A stretch of DNA of 64,000 nucleotides from NCBI GenBank assembly GCA_964384945.1, contig CAYLMK010000004.1, positions 62,001-126,000 on the forward strand, in the 5' to 3' direction. This document shows, piece after piece, positions 52,403 through 59,977 of this stretch. Positions within the stretch are counted from its first letter, which is position 1. Each line of letters starts with the position of its first letter. Under the pieces are notes generated by a model. The model was not told the DNA's origin, did no database searches, and saw nothing but the letters and a program-made list of their open reading frames with translations. Position numbers and translations under genes: made by a program. This DNA comes from S015-6 sp964384945. GTDB taxonomy: Bacteria > Desulfobacterota > DSWW01.

Positions 52403-53050
52403 TCACAGACTCGAGCCGGTCAGCTCTCTCATGATCAGGGCCGTCTGGTGAGATATGTAGTCATCGATCCGAAAACGGCTCCGAAAGAACCATCGCCTGA
52501 AGGTCCACATATGCCCCAGAACCATGATGTTGTGGGCCATTAGCTCCAGGGCCGCATCGTCCGGGCCTGCGAGGCCCTCCCTCGAACAAAGCTCTGCCAG
52601 GGCCCCCTTGAACAGGCCCGTGATCCTCACCTCGTTCTCCAGAACCTTCTTCTGCCACTGGCGCGGGAGGGACTTGGTTTCCTGATAGATGAGCAGGATG
52701 TGGTCGCTCATCCGGTCGCAGACAAGGAAGTACTCGCGAATCACCCCCTTCAGGGCATCCCGGCCGCCGGTCGCCTGTCCCATCACCTCCGCGACACCCC
52801 GCTCGACCTCGGCATGAATCGCATCGCAGACGAGATAGAGCACATCCTCTTTCGAGGCCACGTACTCGTAGAGGGTGCCGATGCTGAAGCCTGCGGCTCG
52901 GGCGATCTGGCGGGTCGTGGTTTTGTGAAAGCCGTTTTCCACGAAGAGCCTGACCGCGGCATCCACAATCTGGCGCCTGCGCAGTTCGACCAGGCCTGCG
53001 TCCTTGACCAGAGTGGGAACCTCGGAGGTCCTGTTGGTCAATGAATCCAT
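52403..53050 (-). CDS. TetR-family regulator of icmF
   Basis: The 215-residue product has a TetR helix-turn-helix with VDAAVRLFVENGFHKTTTRQ and AGFSIGTLYEYVASKED (residues about 30-70). The start at ATG 53050 follows AGGTG at six bases; GTG 53059 is the alternative. Its promoter (53152-53123) and a TetR-like palindrome TGACTGAGCGCTCGTTCA (53098-53115) lie upstream, so it likely represses itself and icmF until an acyl-CoA binds. Confidence 0.85.
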   Translation of the reverse strand: MDSLTNRTSEVPTLVKDAGLVELRRRQIVDAAVRLFVENGFHKTTTRQIARAAGFSIGTLYEYVASKEDVLYLVCDAIHAEVERGVAEVMGQATGGRDALKGVIREYFLVCDRMSDHILLIYQETKSLPRQWQKKVLENEVRITGLFKGALAELCSREGLAGPDDAALELMAHNIMVLGHMWTFRRWFFRSRFRIDDYISHQTALIMRELTGSSL

Positions 53051-53097
53051 TGTATGCACCTGTATGGCTTCACCACGGGGTTCCGGGAGAAGCAGTC

Positions 53098-53152
53098 TGA
53101 CTGAGCGCTCGTTCAGAAAGCCAGTTTACCGCTAATGATCGGGAGCTGTCAA
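53098..53152 (-). promoter_or_regulatory. Promoter and TetR-type operator of tetR-icmF
   Basis: On the minus strand, TTGACA (53152-53147), an 18-base spacer and TAAACT (53128-53123). TGACTGAGCGCTCGTTCA (53098-53115) is palindromic at 14 of 18 positions (TGAnnGAGCGCTCnnTCA) and covers the likely +1, the typical position for TetR autoregulation. Confidence 0.75.
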
Positions 53153-53178
53153 GGAATTCTTGATCTCCTCTCCTCGGG

Positions 53179-53439
53179 TTGAGGGAGATGCTTTCCTGCA
53201 TCGAGGGGCAAACGGGCAGGAAGTTGCACATGATCCGGCAGGCACGAGGCCTTTCGGCGGACATCCTGGAGAACATCGCGCGAATCACCGAGGACTTCCG
53301 GATCAACTGCTTCTTCCACCCTGGACACATGGGCCACAAGGACGCAGCGGAAAGCCCGGCCGTCATGCGGATGCTCTGCCAGAGGCTTGGGATCCCGTTT
53401 CTCGCCACACCGTTCTTCGAAACGATCCAGTTCGAGTGA
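53179..53439 (+). pseudogene. 2-hydroxyacyl-CoA dehydratase-like fragment
   Basis: The 86-residue frame reads LSCIEGQTGRKL, then VIARITEDFRINCFF-like text (IARITEDFRINCFF), HPGHMGHKDAAESP and a final LGIPFLATPFFE. This resembles two separate parts of 2-hydroxyacyl-CoA dehydratase subunits joined by a deletion. It lacks the cluster Cys series and is about a fifth of the usual length. It ends at dispersed-repeat copy C. Could also be a small unrelated protein; confidence is moderate. Confidence 0.5.
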
Positions 53440-53441
53440 CC

Positions 53442-53480
53442 CGAGGCAGCGGATGGGCCTTTTTCACCGGCCTCCTTCAG
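53442..53480. repeat. Dispersed intergenic repeat, copy C
   Basis: CGAGGCAGCGGATGGGCCTT then TTTCACCGGCCTCCTTCAG. It matches the core of copies A and B (GATGGGCCTT..CGGCC). The TGA stop of the minus-strand lipoprotein gene (53477-53479) lies in its edge. Confidence 0.65.
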
Positions 53481-54901
53481 TAGGTCTGGAAGCCCCTGAG
53501 TTCCCCGATGGGCGTTCCGGTCAGCAGGAAAACGTCAGGGCCCTGGTAGTCGACCCCCGGAACGCCCGGCCTTACGGCGACCGGGCCCGGGCCTGACTCG
53601 TTCTGTGTGGGCAGGGGATCCGCGGCCTGGATGATCCGCAGGGGGGTCTTTCCGCTCGGTAGAGGCGCTCCCCACGCATCCGTTGCGGTTTCCAGTTCGA
53701 GAACGGCGAGCGTCCCGGTATCGAATCCGGTGGCGTAGCCCCGCGTGGCGTTGTGGTTCACCACGGTCTGGACCACGTGATTCGTCGCACCCACGGGATC
53801 CCTCGTCGCCCGGATCGGGCCGTCAGGCCCTGCCAGGACCTTGTCGTCGAGCCTCGGCACGTTGCCCGGAGACGGGCACGAATCCAGGTACGCATCGAGC
53901 CCTGTCAGGTCGAGTTCGTAGATGTGGTTGAATCCGGCGCTCCCGAGGTAGCCGCGGCGCACCATCCGACCTCCCGGCAGTGCCTGTTCCGCGACCGCGA
54001 TCTTCTCGAATGCCGGCGCGGCCAGGCCCAGTGGGTAGGTGGCCACGATGCAGTCGTGCACCGTGTCCACCACGTCTACGCTTCCTTCCGAAAGCGGCAC
54101 GCCGTTGTCGTCGCGGATCGCCAGCACGCCCGTGTTGGTCACGAGAAGGATCCTATCGTCCAGAGGAGTCACTTCGGTCGGGTTGAACGAGGTCGTCACG
54201 ATCAGGTCCGGCGGGGGCAGGGCGAAGAAGGCGGGAGGGTCCGCTTCCTCATCCAGCCCTACGATCTTCACGGTTCCGGGGGCGCATTTCGGGTTGCTGC
54301 CCGCCCGGGTGAAATTCGAGGTCGAGATGTACAACTTCCCCCGCATCCGGGCCACGCCCGAGGTGAAGGTCGGGGTCACGCTGCTCACCAGCGTCCCTTC
54401 CGAATCCGCGGCCGGTTGGGGAAGCTGGAACTGGGCTCCCCGGTACGTGAATGCGTTCAGGAACCGGAAGGCATCCACCGGATCGAACAGCCAGACGCCT
54501 TCGGCCGCTCCGCTGGTGGTCACAAAGGCGAGGTCCTCGCCCCGCTGAATCACGAGCCCGTTTACGATCCCCTGCAAGGTCCCGCCCATATCGAAGAAGT
54601 CGAACGGCAGGGGATGGCTGCCCGCATCGAGATCGAAGGAAAAAACGCCCAGCGGTGGCGAGACGGTCTGCACGAGCGCGCGGTTCCGGAGCCCCTCCCG
54701 ATCCGCAATGAGCAGCGTGGCGGGAAAGGTGCTCCCGATGGCGGTGAACCTGCTTTCCACGGTGACGATGCTCCCGCCCTCGCTCCAGTCGCCGCAGCCC
54801 GCGGCCGCCAGACACAAGCCGGCGGCGGCAAGGAAGAGGCCTCGGAGCCGCCGACACCCTGCCGCCCACCCGGGGGCGCGATGAGGAATGAGACCCTTCA
54901 T
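53477..54901 (-). CDS. Beta-propeller-like lipoprotein, last gene of the B12 operon
   Basis: The 474-residue protein has a lipoprotein signal with lipobox LAAAGC (Cys about 36). The mature part is beta-rich with LLIADREGLRNRALVQTV, LAFVTTSGAAEGVWL, LYISTSNFTRAG, RILLVTNTGVLAIRDD and GTLAVLELETATDAW, repeated strands like a propeller. It lies 17 bases after btuB-like, in the riboswitch-controlled operon. Likely outer-membrane lipid-anchored; may capture cobalamin or support the receptor. It is distinct from the YncE-like protein at 58164. Confidence 0.75.
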   Translation of the reverse strand: MKGLIPHRAPGWAAGCRRLRGLFLAAAGLCLAAAGCGDWSEGGSIVTVESRFTAIGSTFPATLLIADREGLRNRALVQTVSPPLGVFSFDLDAGSHPLPFDFFDMGGTLQGIVNGLVIQRGEDLAFVTTSGAAEGVWLFDPVDAFRFLNAFTYRGAQFQLPQPAADSEGTLVSSVTPTFTSGVARMRGKLYISTSNFTRAGSNPKCAPGTVKIVGLDEEADPPAFFALPPPDLIVTTSFNPTEVTPLDDRILLVTNTGVLAIRDDNGVPLSEGSVDVVDTVHDCIVATYPLGLAAPAFEKIAVAEQALPGGRMVRRGYLGSAGFNHIYELDLTGLDAYLDSCPSPGNVPRLDDKVLAGPDGPIRATRDPVGATNHVVQTVVNHNATRGYATGFDTGTLAVLELETATDAWGAPLPSGKTPLRIIQAADPLPTQNESGPGPVAVRPGVPGVDYQGPDVFLLTGTPIGELRGFQTY

Positions 54902-54918
54902 GGACCCGGCTCCTCCTT

Positions 54919-56940
54919 CTAGAGAAGTGCGTAAAGCGTTACAAAGAACATCCTGCCGGGCAGGGGGAAGTTCAACGCGTCGTACACGGAGGCGTCGTTC
55001 ACGTTCTTCACCTCCACGCTCAACGTGAGCTTCTCGAGCCAGCCCGCGCGCCGCAGCCAGGGAAGCTCGGCAAGATTCGCGGTAACCCCCACATCGACCA
55101 CGGCCCGTTGGTTCACGAAGATCGTGCCCGTGCTGGTGCTTCGCACCGGGATCGAGCTCAGGTACTGAACCTCCGTATAGATCTCTCCCCTGTCGTCCTG
55201 GAGCGACGCCTTGAAGTTCACCGTGTGGCGGGGCCTGCCTTCGAGCTGCTTGCCGGTCTCCTCGCTTTCCGCGTCCAGGAACGTGTAGTTCGCCGAAAGA
55301 AAAAGGGGCTTCCAGGGGCGGTACTCGGTGTCCGTCTCGACGCCCCAGGCCTCCACAGGCCCCGTGTTCACCGGAGCGATCGTGAAGAAGCTCACGGGCA
55401 GCCAGAGGATGGACTCATCGATCCAGTTCCGGAAGTAGGCCGTCTGGAAGAAGAACCGCGGGAAGTGTAGCCCGAAGCCTGCGTCGAGATTCAGGGCCTT
55501 CTCCGCCAGAAGGTCCGGGTTTCCCCGAATGTAGCCCTGGTTCGGGAAATAGAGTTCCGTGAAGTTCGGCTTTCGGAAGGAATTCTGGAAGTTGGTCTTC
55601 AGGGTGAGCCAATCCTTCGGCTTGCCGACGACCCCGATCTTGCCGGTCCCATGTCCCCCGAAGTCCGTGCTTTCCTCGAAGCCGGCCGCCGGGATGAGGC
55701 TCAGCCGGTTCTCGAGCAGAACCACCTCGTCCTGCAGGCGCATCTCGAAGCTCGTGCGATCCCGCTCTCCGAAACCCTCGAGCCCCTCGCCGACCTCGTC
55801 CCGCAGTTCGTCCTGGCGGAATTCGGCCAGAAGGTCCACCACGTGCTCGGTCCCCCATTTTTCCCAGTAGGCCTCGGAACCCGCCTGAACCCCGAAGGCA
55901 TATTCCTGGCTGGTCGTGTCGATGGGAGCGATCCCCTGGGCCGGTTCGGGATCCTCGAAATCGATCCGGTTGTAGCGGCTGAAGCCTCCCAGGAAGACCT
56001 GCAGGTCCGGAACCAGGAATCGCTGCTTCTGGAACCTGAGCTGGGTGAGGTTTCGGATGATCTCCTGGCGGGCGTTCTCCCTCGGGTCGAACACCGTGCC
56101 CGGCTGGCCCCGCTCCGTGTAAAAGAAATCGTTGTTGAGCACGAGCTGAGAGCTATCCGTCAGAGAAAGATCGGCCTTGGCCAGGACGTTCTCCGACCGG
56201 AAGTCGTTGTTGGTCCGGGTGCGCTCTTCCTTCGGCACCACGGACGACCCCTCGACGCGGATCTCGGGGGTCTCGTAATCGAAGTCGCCGTCGCTCTGGA
56301 AATGGGTTCCGCTCAGCAGGTAGGAGAGGCGCCGGACCTTGCCCCGGCCCGTGGCCGAGGCCTTGATCGTGTCCTGGGAACCGTAGGAGAAGTAGGCTGA
56401 GGCCTCGGGCTCCTCGGTCGGCTTCTTGGTGATGATATTGACCACCCCGCCGATCGCGTCGGATCCGTAGATCGTGGTCCCCCCGCCCCGAATGACCTCG
56501 ATCCTTTCGATCGAGTCCAGCGGAATGGTGGAAAAGTCCACGCTTCCCCCCTCTCCGGTGTTCAGCCTCACGCCGTCGAGCAGGACGAGCACCTGCTCGG
56601 CCGAGGAGCCCCGGATCGACACGGTGCTGAACTGGCCCAAGCCGCCCAGGCGCTTGATGTTCACCCCCGGCGTGCGGGAGAGAAGGTCCTCGGTGGTTCG
56701 AAACTGGGAGGCGAACTGCCCCGGCTCGAGGACCGTGGCGAAGCTCGAAGGGTCCTCCCGCGCCTCCCGAATCCGGGAGGTGCGCACCACCACGGGCGAG
56801 AGTTCGTAGACAGGGGCCTCCTCCTCGAGCCCCGCAGGTTCGGCGGCTTCCTTGCCGTCTTGCTCGGCAAGTCCGGCCGTCCCGAAGGCCAGCACGAGGC
56901 CCGCCGCACCGAGCAGCCCGAGGAGACCGCGCCTGATCAA
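54919..56940 (-). CDS. TonB-dependent outer-membrane receptor, BtuB-like
   Basis: The 673-residue product starts at TTG 56940, overlapping the upstream stop as TTGA. A signal peptide (GLLGLLGAAGLVLAFGTAGLA) is followed by a TonB box candidate SPVVVRTSR, a plug domain with LLSRTPGVNIKRLGG, VSIRGSSAEQVLVLLDGVRL and IERIEVIRGGGTTIYGSDAI, and a beta-barrel to MFFVTLYALL. Control by a cobalamin riboswitch strongly suggests B12 import. The TonB2/TtpC operon at 34-40 kb could energise it. Confidence 0.92.
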   Translation of the reverse strand: MIRRGLLGLLGAAGLVLAFGTAGLAEQDGKEAAEPAGLEEEAPVYELSPVVVRTSRIREAREDPSSFATVLEPGQFASQFRTTEDLLSRTPGVNIKRLGGLGQFSTVSIRGSSAEQVLVLLDGVRLNTGEGGSVDFSTIPLDSIERIEVIRGGGTTIYGSDAIGGVVNIITKKPTEEPEASAYFSYGSQDTIKASATGRGKVRRLSYLLSGTHFQSDGDFDYETPEIRVEGSSVVPKEERTRTNNDFRSENVLAKADLSLTDSSQLVLNNDFFYTERGQPGTVFDPRENARQEIIRNLTQLRFQKQRFLVPDLQVFLGGFSRYNRIDFEDPEPAQGIAPIDTTSQEYAFGVQAGSEAYWEKWGTEHVVDLLAEFRQDELRDEVGEGLEGFGERDRTSFEMRLQDEVVLLENRLSLIPAAGFEESTDFGGHGTGKIGVVGKPKDWLTLKTNFQNSFRKPNFTELYFPNQGYIRGNPDLLAEKALNLDAGFGLHFPRFFFQTAYFRNWIDESILWLPVSFFTIAPVNTGPVEAWGVETDTEYRPWKPLFLSANYTFLDAESEETGKQLEGRPRHTVNFKASLQDDRGEIYTEVQYLSSIPVRSTSTGTIFVNQRAVVDVGVTANLAELPWLRRAGWLEKLTLSVEVKNVNDASVYDALNFPLPGRMFFVTLYALL

Positions 56941-58073
56941 GGAGAACCCTTCGAGGGGGCACCCGGGCCGTCTCCGGCCGGCAGCCGCCGAACCCTCCGG
57001 ATGATTACGGTGAAAGAGGCGACCAGGAACAGGAGCAGGAGGTTCCCCCGCAACCCGGATGCGCCCTGACGGTCGTTGCCCGTGCCAGCCGCCTCTGCGG
57101 CCGTCCCGGCGCTGCATCCCCCCCCGGAGCCGGTCGTGCAGCCCGGGTCTTTGACATCCTTCAGCCCGTCGCAATCGTTGTCCTTGCCGTCCGAGCAGGT
57201 GGCATCCCCTTCCGGCCCCTCGCTGGCGCCCGGGTGAATGCCCGGGTCCGAATCGTTGCAGTCGACCGGACCGCAGCCGCCCCCGTCGACCGCATAGTCG
57301 TCCGCATCCTCGTCCGTGCAGGCACCCTGGTGGATCGCCCCCACGGCCTGTAAATCGAAGCCGCCGTTACTGAAGTTCGTGGGGTACGGATCGTAGATCG
57401 GATTGTTCAGCGAATCCCGGGTGCTCCCGTTCCCGATCACGTCCACGACCCGGACGTAGTTGATCTCGGCAAGATCCACCGCCCCGCTCAGGACGGCCGG
57501 ATGGTTCAAGAGGCTGGAGAGATCGAAGCCGGTGCCCTCGCAGGGCTGCTGGTTGCCCCCCGGATGCTTGCCCGCCAGGTAGTATACGTCGGTCGGGTCG
57601 AGGGTGTCATAGGTTCCCACCGGGTCCGGGGTCAGGGAAGCCCCGGGAAACCGGGCAAAGGTAGCGCCGTTCGTCGAGACCTCGACAAACGCCAGTTCCG
57701 CGAAGAGCCCGAGGCCGGAGAAGAACCCGTTCTCGAAGACCACCAGGTCCGGGCCGGGCCCGTCGTAAATGGGGAGCGCGAAGGTCAGGGTCAGCCTGCC
57801 GCCGTCACCGAGCGAGACGGTGTCGCCGACGTCGCACGTGACGGGCCCGAGCACGTTGTCCGGATGCCCTGCGGTTGCAGTTCCGCCCGGCGGATACGCT
57901 ATGTCCTTGGGCCCGCGGACCAAGTTCGTCCAGCCCGTGGCCCATCCGACGATCCGGGCATCGTTGCTCGCGATCCCGGCCTCCGTGTAAGGGCCTGCCC
58001 CCACCCCGGCCGCCGGCAGGCTCCAAAGGAGAACACCGATAACAAGGACCCTGCATGCAAGATCGCCTTTCAT
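56937..58073 (-). CDS. Surface protein with MopE-like motif and C-terminal sorting-like tail
   Basis: The 378-residue product starts at ATG 58073 with a signal peptide. A large domain (25-240) has PKDIAYPPGG, LVVFENGFFSG and FVEVSTNGATFARFPG, then IYDPYPTNFSNGGFDLQAVG. A Cys/Asp-rich metal-binding motif follows: DEDADDYAVDGGGCGPVDCN, then CSDGKDNDCDGLKD. The end GGGCSAG, a hydrophobic helix and basic RRVRRLP resembles GGC-type CTERM anchors. In the B12 operon between the YncE-like protein and the receptor; may bind cobalamin at the cell surface. Function inferred. Confidence 0.75.
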   Translation of the reverse strand: MKGDLACRVLVIGVLLWSLPAAGVGAGPYTEAGIASNDARIVGWATGWTNLVRGPKDIAYPPGGTATAGHPDNVLGPVTCDVGDTVSLGDGGRLTLTFALPIYDGPGPDLVVFENGFFSGLGLFAELAFVEVSTNGATFARFPGASLTPDPVGTYDTLDPTDVYYLAGKHPGGNQQPCEGTGFDLSSLLNHPAVLSGAVDLAEINYVRVVDVIGNGSTRDSLNNPIYDPYPTNFSNGGFDLQAVGAIHQGACTDEDADDYAVDGGGCGPVDCNDSDPGIHPGASEGPEGDATCSDGKDNDCDGLKDVKDPGCTTGSGGGCSAGTAAEAAGTGNDRQGASGLRGNLLLLFLVASFTVIIRRVRRLPAGDGPGAPSKGSP

Positions 58074-58114
58074 GACCTCATTGCCTCCAGCACTTGCTGA
58101 AAAACGCCGGTCGC

Positions 58115-58140
58115 GGGGCCGCGGACGCATCCGCGGCCCC
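58115..58140. other. Strong hairpin between the first two B12-operon genes
   Basis: GGGGCCGCGGA (58115-58125), loop CGCA and TCCGCGGCCCC (58130-58140): a perfect 11-base stem. No T tract follows on the minus strand, so it is more likely an mRNA stabiliser or processing site than a terminator. It lies 24 bases after the stop of the YncE-like gene. Confidence 0.65.
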
Positions 58141-58163
58141 AATGGCACGACGCGTCCGCGTCA

Positions 58164-59285
58164 TCAATAGACCAAGCCGACCGCGGACGGAAGGTTGGCG
58201 CCCGGCGCGAGGTTGAAGATTCTCTGGAAATTGAGCTTGGTTCCGATGTCCATCTCCAGGAGCCAGGCCTCTGCCCCCCACACACCTATGGGCACGTAGG
58301 CCCACCTCCCACTCGCACTCACCGCGATCTTTCCCACGGTGCACCACCCCGAGGACTCGGTGAGGACCGCAGGGCTCGCACTGTCGGACCAGACCGCGTT
58401 CGTGTCCGTCTTGTAGACGTAGAGATCGCAGCTGTCCGCGTCGCCGGCCCCGATGAGGGCGAAGTCGCCTCCGATCGAGATGTTCCCCGGGGTGCCCCCG
58501 ACCGGAATCGATGCGACGACGGACCGGCTGGCCGGATCGATCACGTCCACGACCCCGAAGGCGCTCCAGTAATCCCCGGTGGAGACCACGTGGATCTCAC
58601 CCTCGCCGTCCACGGCCAGGTCCTGGGTGTTGACCCCTGTGGTGAAGATCGGGGTGTCGGTCCCGTTGGCGGGGTCGCCGTCCACGTCCACGATCGTGTC
58701 CGTCGCCGTGTCGATCACCGAAACGGAGCCGGGCGCATATCCCCAGGAGGCCGCGTCATAGCCCGAGTTTGCCGTGTAGGCATACCCGCCCACCACGATG
58801 ATTCCGGCCGGGCCTGCCGGAACGGTCCCGAAGACGGGCAGGGGGATCGTACCGAGAACGGCCGAGGCGCCCGAAAGGGTCGGATCGATGATGGTGACGT
58901 TGTTGCCGTATAGCATGGTCACGTAAATCTTGTTCGGATTCACGATGGCAAGGGCCCACGGGTTTTCGCCGTCCGGGACCGGGATCGTGTTTACGATCGT
59001 GTTGGCCGCCAGGTCGATCACCTGCAGGCTCGCGTTCGCGGAGCCGGGAAAGCCGCCCGAGTTGACCACGTAGGCCGTGGTGCCCACCGTCTCGATACGG
59101 TTTGGAACCGGCCCGAGCGTGATGCCGCCGAGATCGGGGGTGACTTCGCCGGACGACAGATCGACCGACGATGCGTTGTTGCTCGAGCCATTGACGACGA
59201 TCGCCTGCCGGGCATCCGGGCAGCCTGCCAGCAGGACCGCTACGGCCAAGAGAGAAACCGTTCCGAATCGTTGCAGCGTGTTCAT
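58164..59285 (-). CDS. YncE/BtuG-like beta-propeller lipoprotein
   Basis: The 373-residue protein has a lipobox LLAGC (Cys about 22). Repeated blades follow: TAYVVNSGGFPGSANASLQV, IVNTIPVPDGENPWALAI, PNKIYVTMLYGNNVTIIDPT, AYTANSGYDAASWGYAPGSV and others, about seven. BtuG of Bacteroides is a surface lipoprotein propeller that captures cobalamin with very high affinity beside BtuB. Here it is first gene after the cobalamin riboswitch, before the surface protein and receptor. A BtuG-like role is inferred from fold and context; sequence identity to BtuG is probably low. Confidence 0.8.
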   Translation of the reverse strand: MNTLQRFGTVSLLAVAVLLAGCPDARQAIVVNGSSNNASSVDLSSGEVTPDLGGITLGPVPNRIETVGTTAYVVNSGGFPGSANASLQVIDLAANTIVNTIPVPDGENPWALAIVNPNKIYVTMLYGNNVTIIDPTLSGASAVLGTIPLPVFGTVPAGPAGIIVVGGYAYTANSGYDAASWGYAPGSVSVIDTATDTIVDVDGDPANGTDTPIFTTGVNTQDLAVDGEGEIHVVSTGDYWSAFGVVDVIDPASRSVVASIPVGGTPGNISIGGDFALIGAGDADSCDLYVYKTDTNAVWSDSASPAVLTESSGWCTVGKIAVSASGRWAYVPIGVWGAEAWLLEMDIGTKLNFQRIFNLAPGANLPSAVGLVY

Positions 59286-59536
59286 GATCTCGCCTTTCCT
59301 CTTTGTTCGCGGGCCTCAAGGCAGACGCCCCCTTCTCCTGTCGAGCCGGCCGGCCTCGAGCCCTTCCGTTTCCACGTTGTTCCGCCATAGATGCCTGCTC
59401 GAGTTGTTCTCTCGCTGTCCACGCTGGACCTTCCGAATCGGCTACCACCCCCTTTCAACCGGGCCGGAGGGAGACGCGAGGAGCCGCCCACCCGTGCGAT
59501 TTCAGCGAGAAGAAGCCATCGGTCCGGCTTTCGGCC

Positions 59537-59576
59537 AAAAAAAAGTCCCTGGACCCATGGGAAGGATCCAAGGACT
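59537..59576 (-). terminator. Intrinsic terminator in the cobalamin riboswitch leader
   Basis: On the minus strand AGTCCTTGGATCC (59576-59564) pairs with GGGTCCAGGGACT (59556-59544), broken only by two G-U-type pairs. A T8 tract (59544-59537) follows. It lies about 65 bases after the aptamer and before the first gene, so it is the likely off-switch when cobalamin binds. Confidence 0.85.
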
Positions 59577-59642
59577 GCACCCAGCTTCTTCGTCCTGTGT
59601 GCGGAGCCTTGTGTCGTTCCTCGCGACGGCAGCTGGCTCCAT

Positions 59643-59818
59643 CCTGTGGGCAGGTCTTCTGACTCCCGGATCTTCCTACTCCCTGCGCCTTCCCACTTGC
59701 CTCCTCGGGCAAGCAGTGGCTCCTTGCAGGTTTCGTCCCCGGTTACAGCGGCGGGACCGTGCCGGATTGCGATTCGACGACCGGCTTCCCTATCAAGCCC
59801 GAACGGGCACCCACAGGA
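59643..59818 (-). promoter_or_regulatory. Cobalamin riboswitch
   Basis: Reading the minus strand: GGTGCCCGTTCGGGCTTGAT then AGGGAAGCCGGT, CCGCCGCTGTAACCGGGGAC, GCCACTGCTTGCCCGAGGAG, GGGAAGGCGCAGG, and AGTCAGAAGACCTGCC. These are the conserved cobalamin (B12-box) elements in order. With the terminator at 59537-59576 it should end transcription of the uptake operon when B12 is plentiful. Confidence 0.93.
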
Positions 59819-59844
59819 TACGCTCGATTGTTTTGATTTCTACA

Positions 59845-59873
59845 AAAATAGCACAGGCTCGCGGCCGGGTCAA
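59845..59873 (-). promoter_or_regulatory. Promoter of the cobalamin uptake operon
   Basis: Minus strand TTGACC (59873-59868), a 17-base spacer and TATTTT (59850-59845). The transcript would start near 59838, just upstream of the riboswitch. Confidence 0.7.
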
Positions 59874-59902
59874 TCACAAAACGAGGGAGGGTGGAGCGTG
59901 TC

Positions 59903-59932
59903 TTGACGGGATCCGCTTTCCTCAGGTAGTTT
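59903..59932 (+). promoter_or_regulatory. Candidate promoter of the thiolase gene
   Basis: TTGACG (59903-59908), an 18-base spacer and TAGTTT (59927-59932). It is divergent from the riboswitch promoter. The -10 is only a partial match. Confidence 0.45.
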
Positions 59933-59977
59933 CATGCTCCACCCATCCGGGACGATACCATGCGGAAGGAGAGAGCC

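Noticed and set aside
48893..52543. A 1,216-codon open frame on the plus strand opposite icmF
   Set aside because: It is antisense to a fully conserved gene, has shadow composition, no Shine-Dalgarno and no recognisable family.
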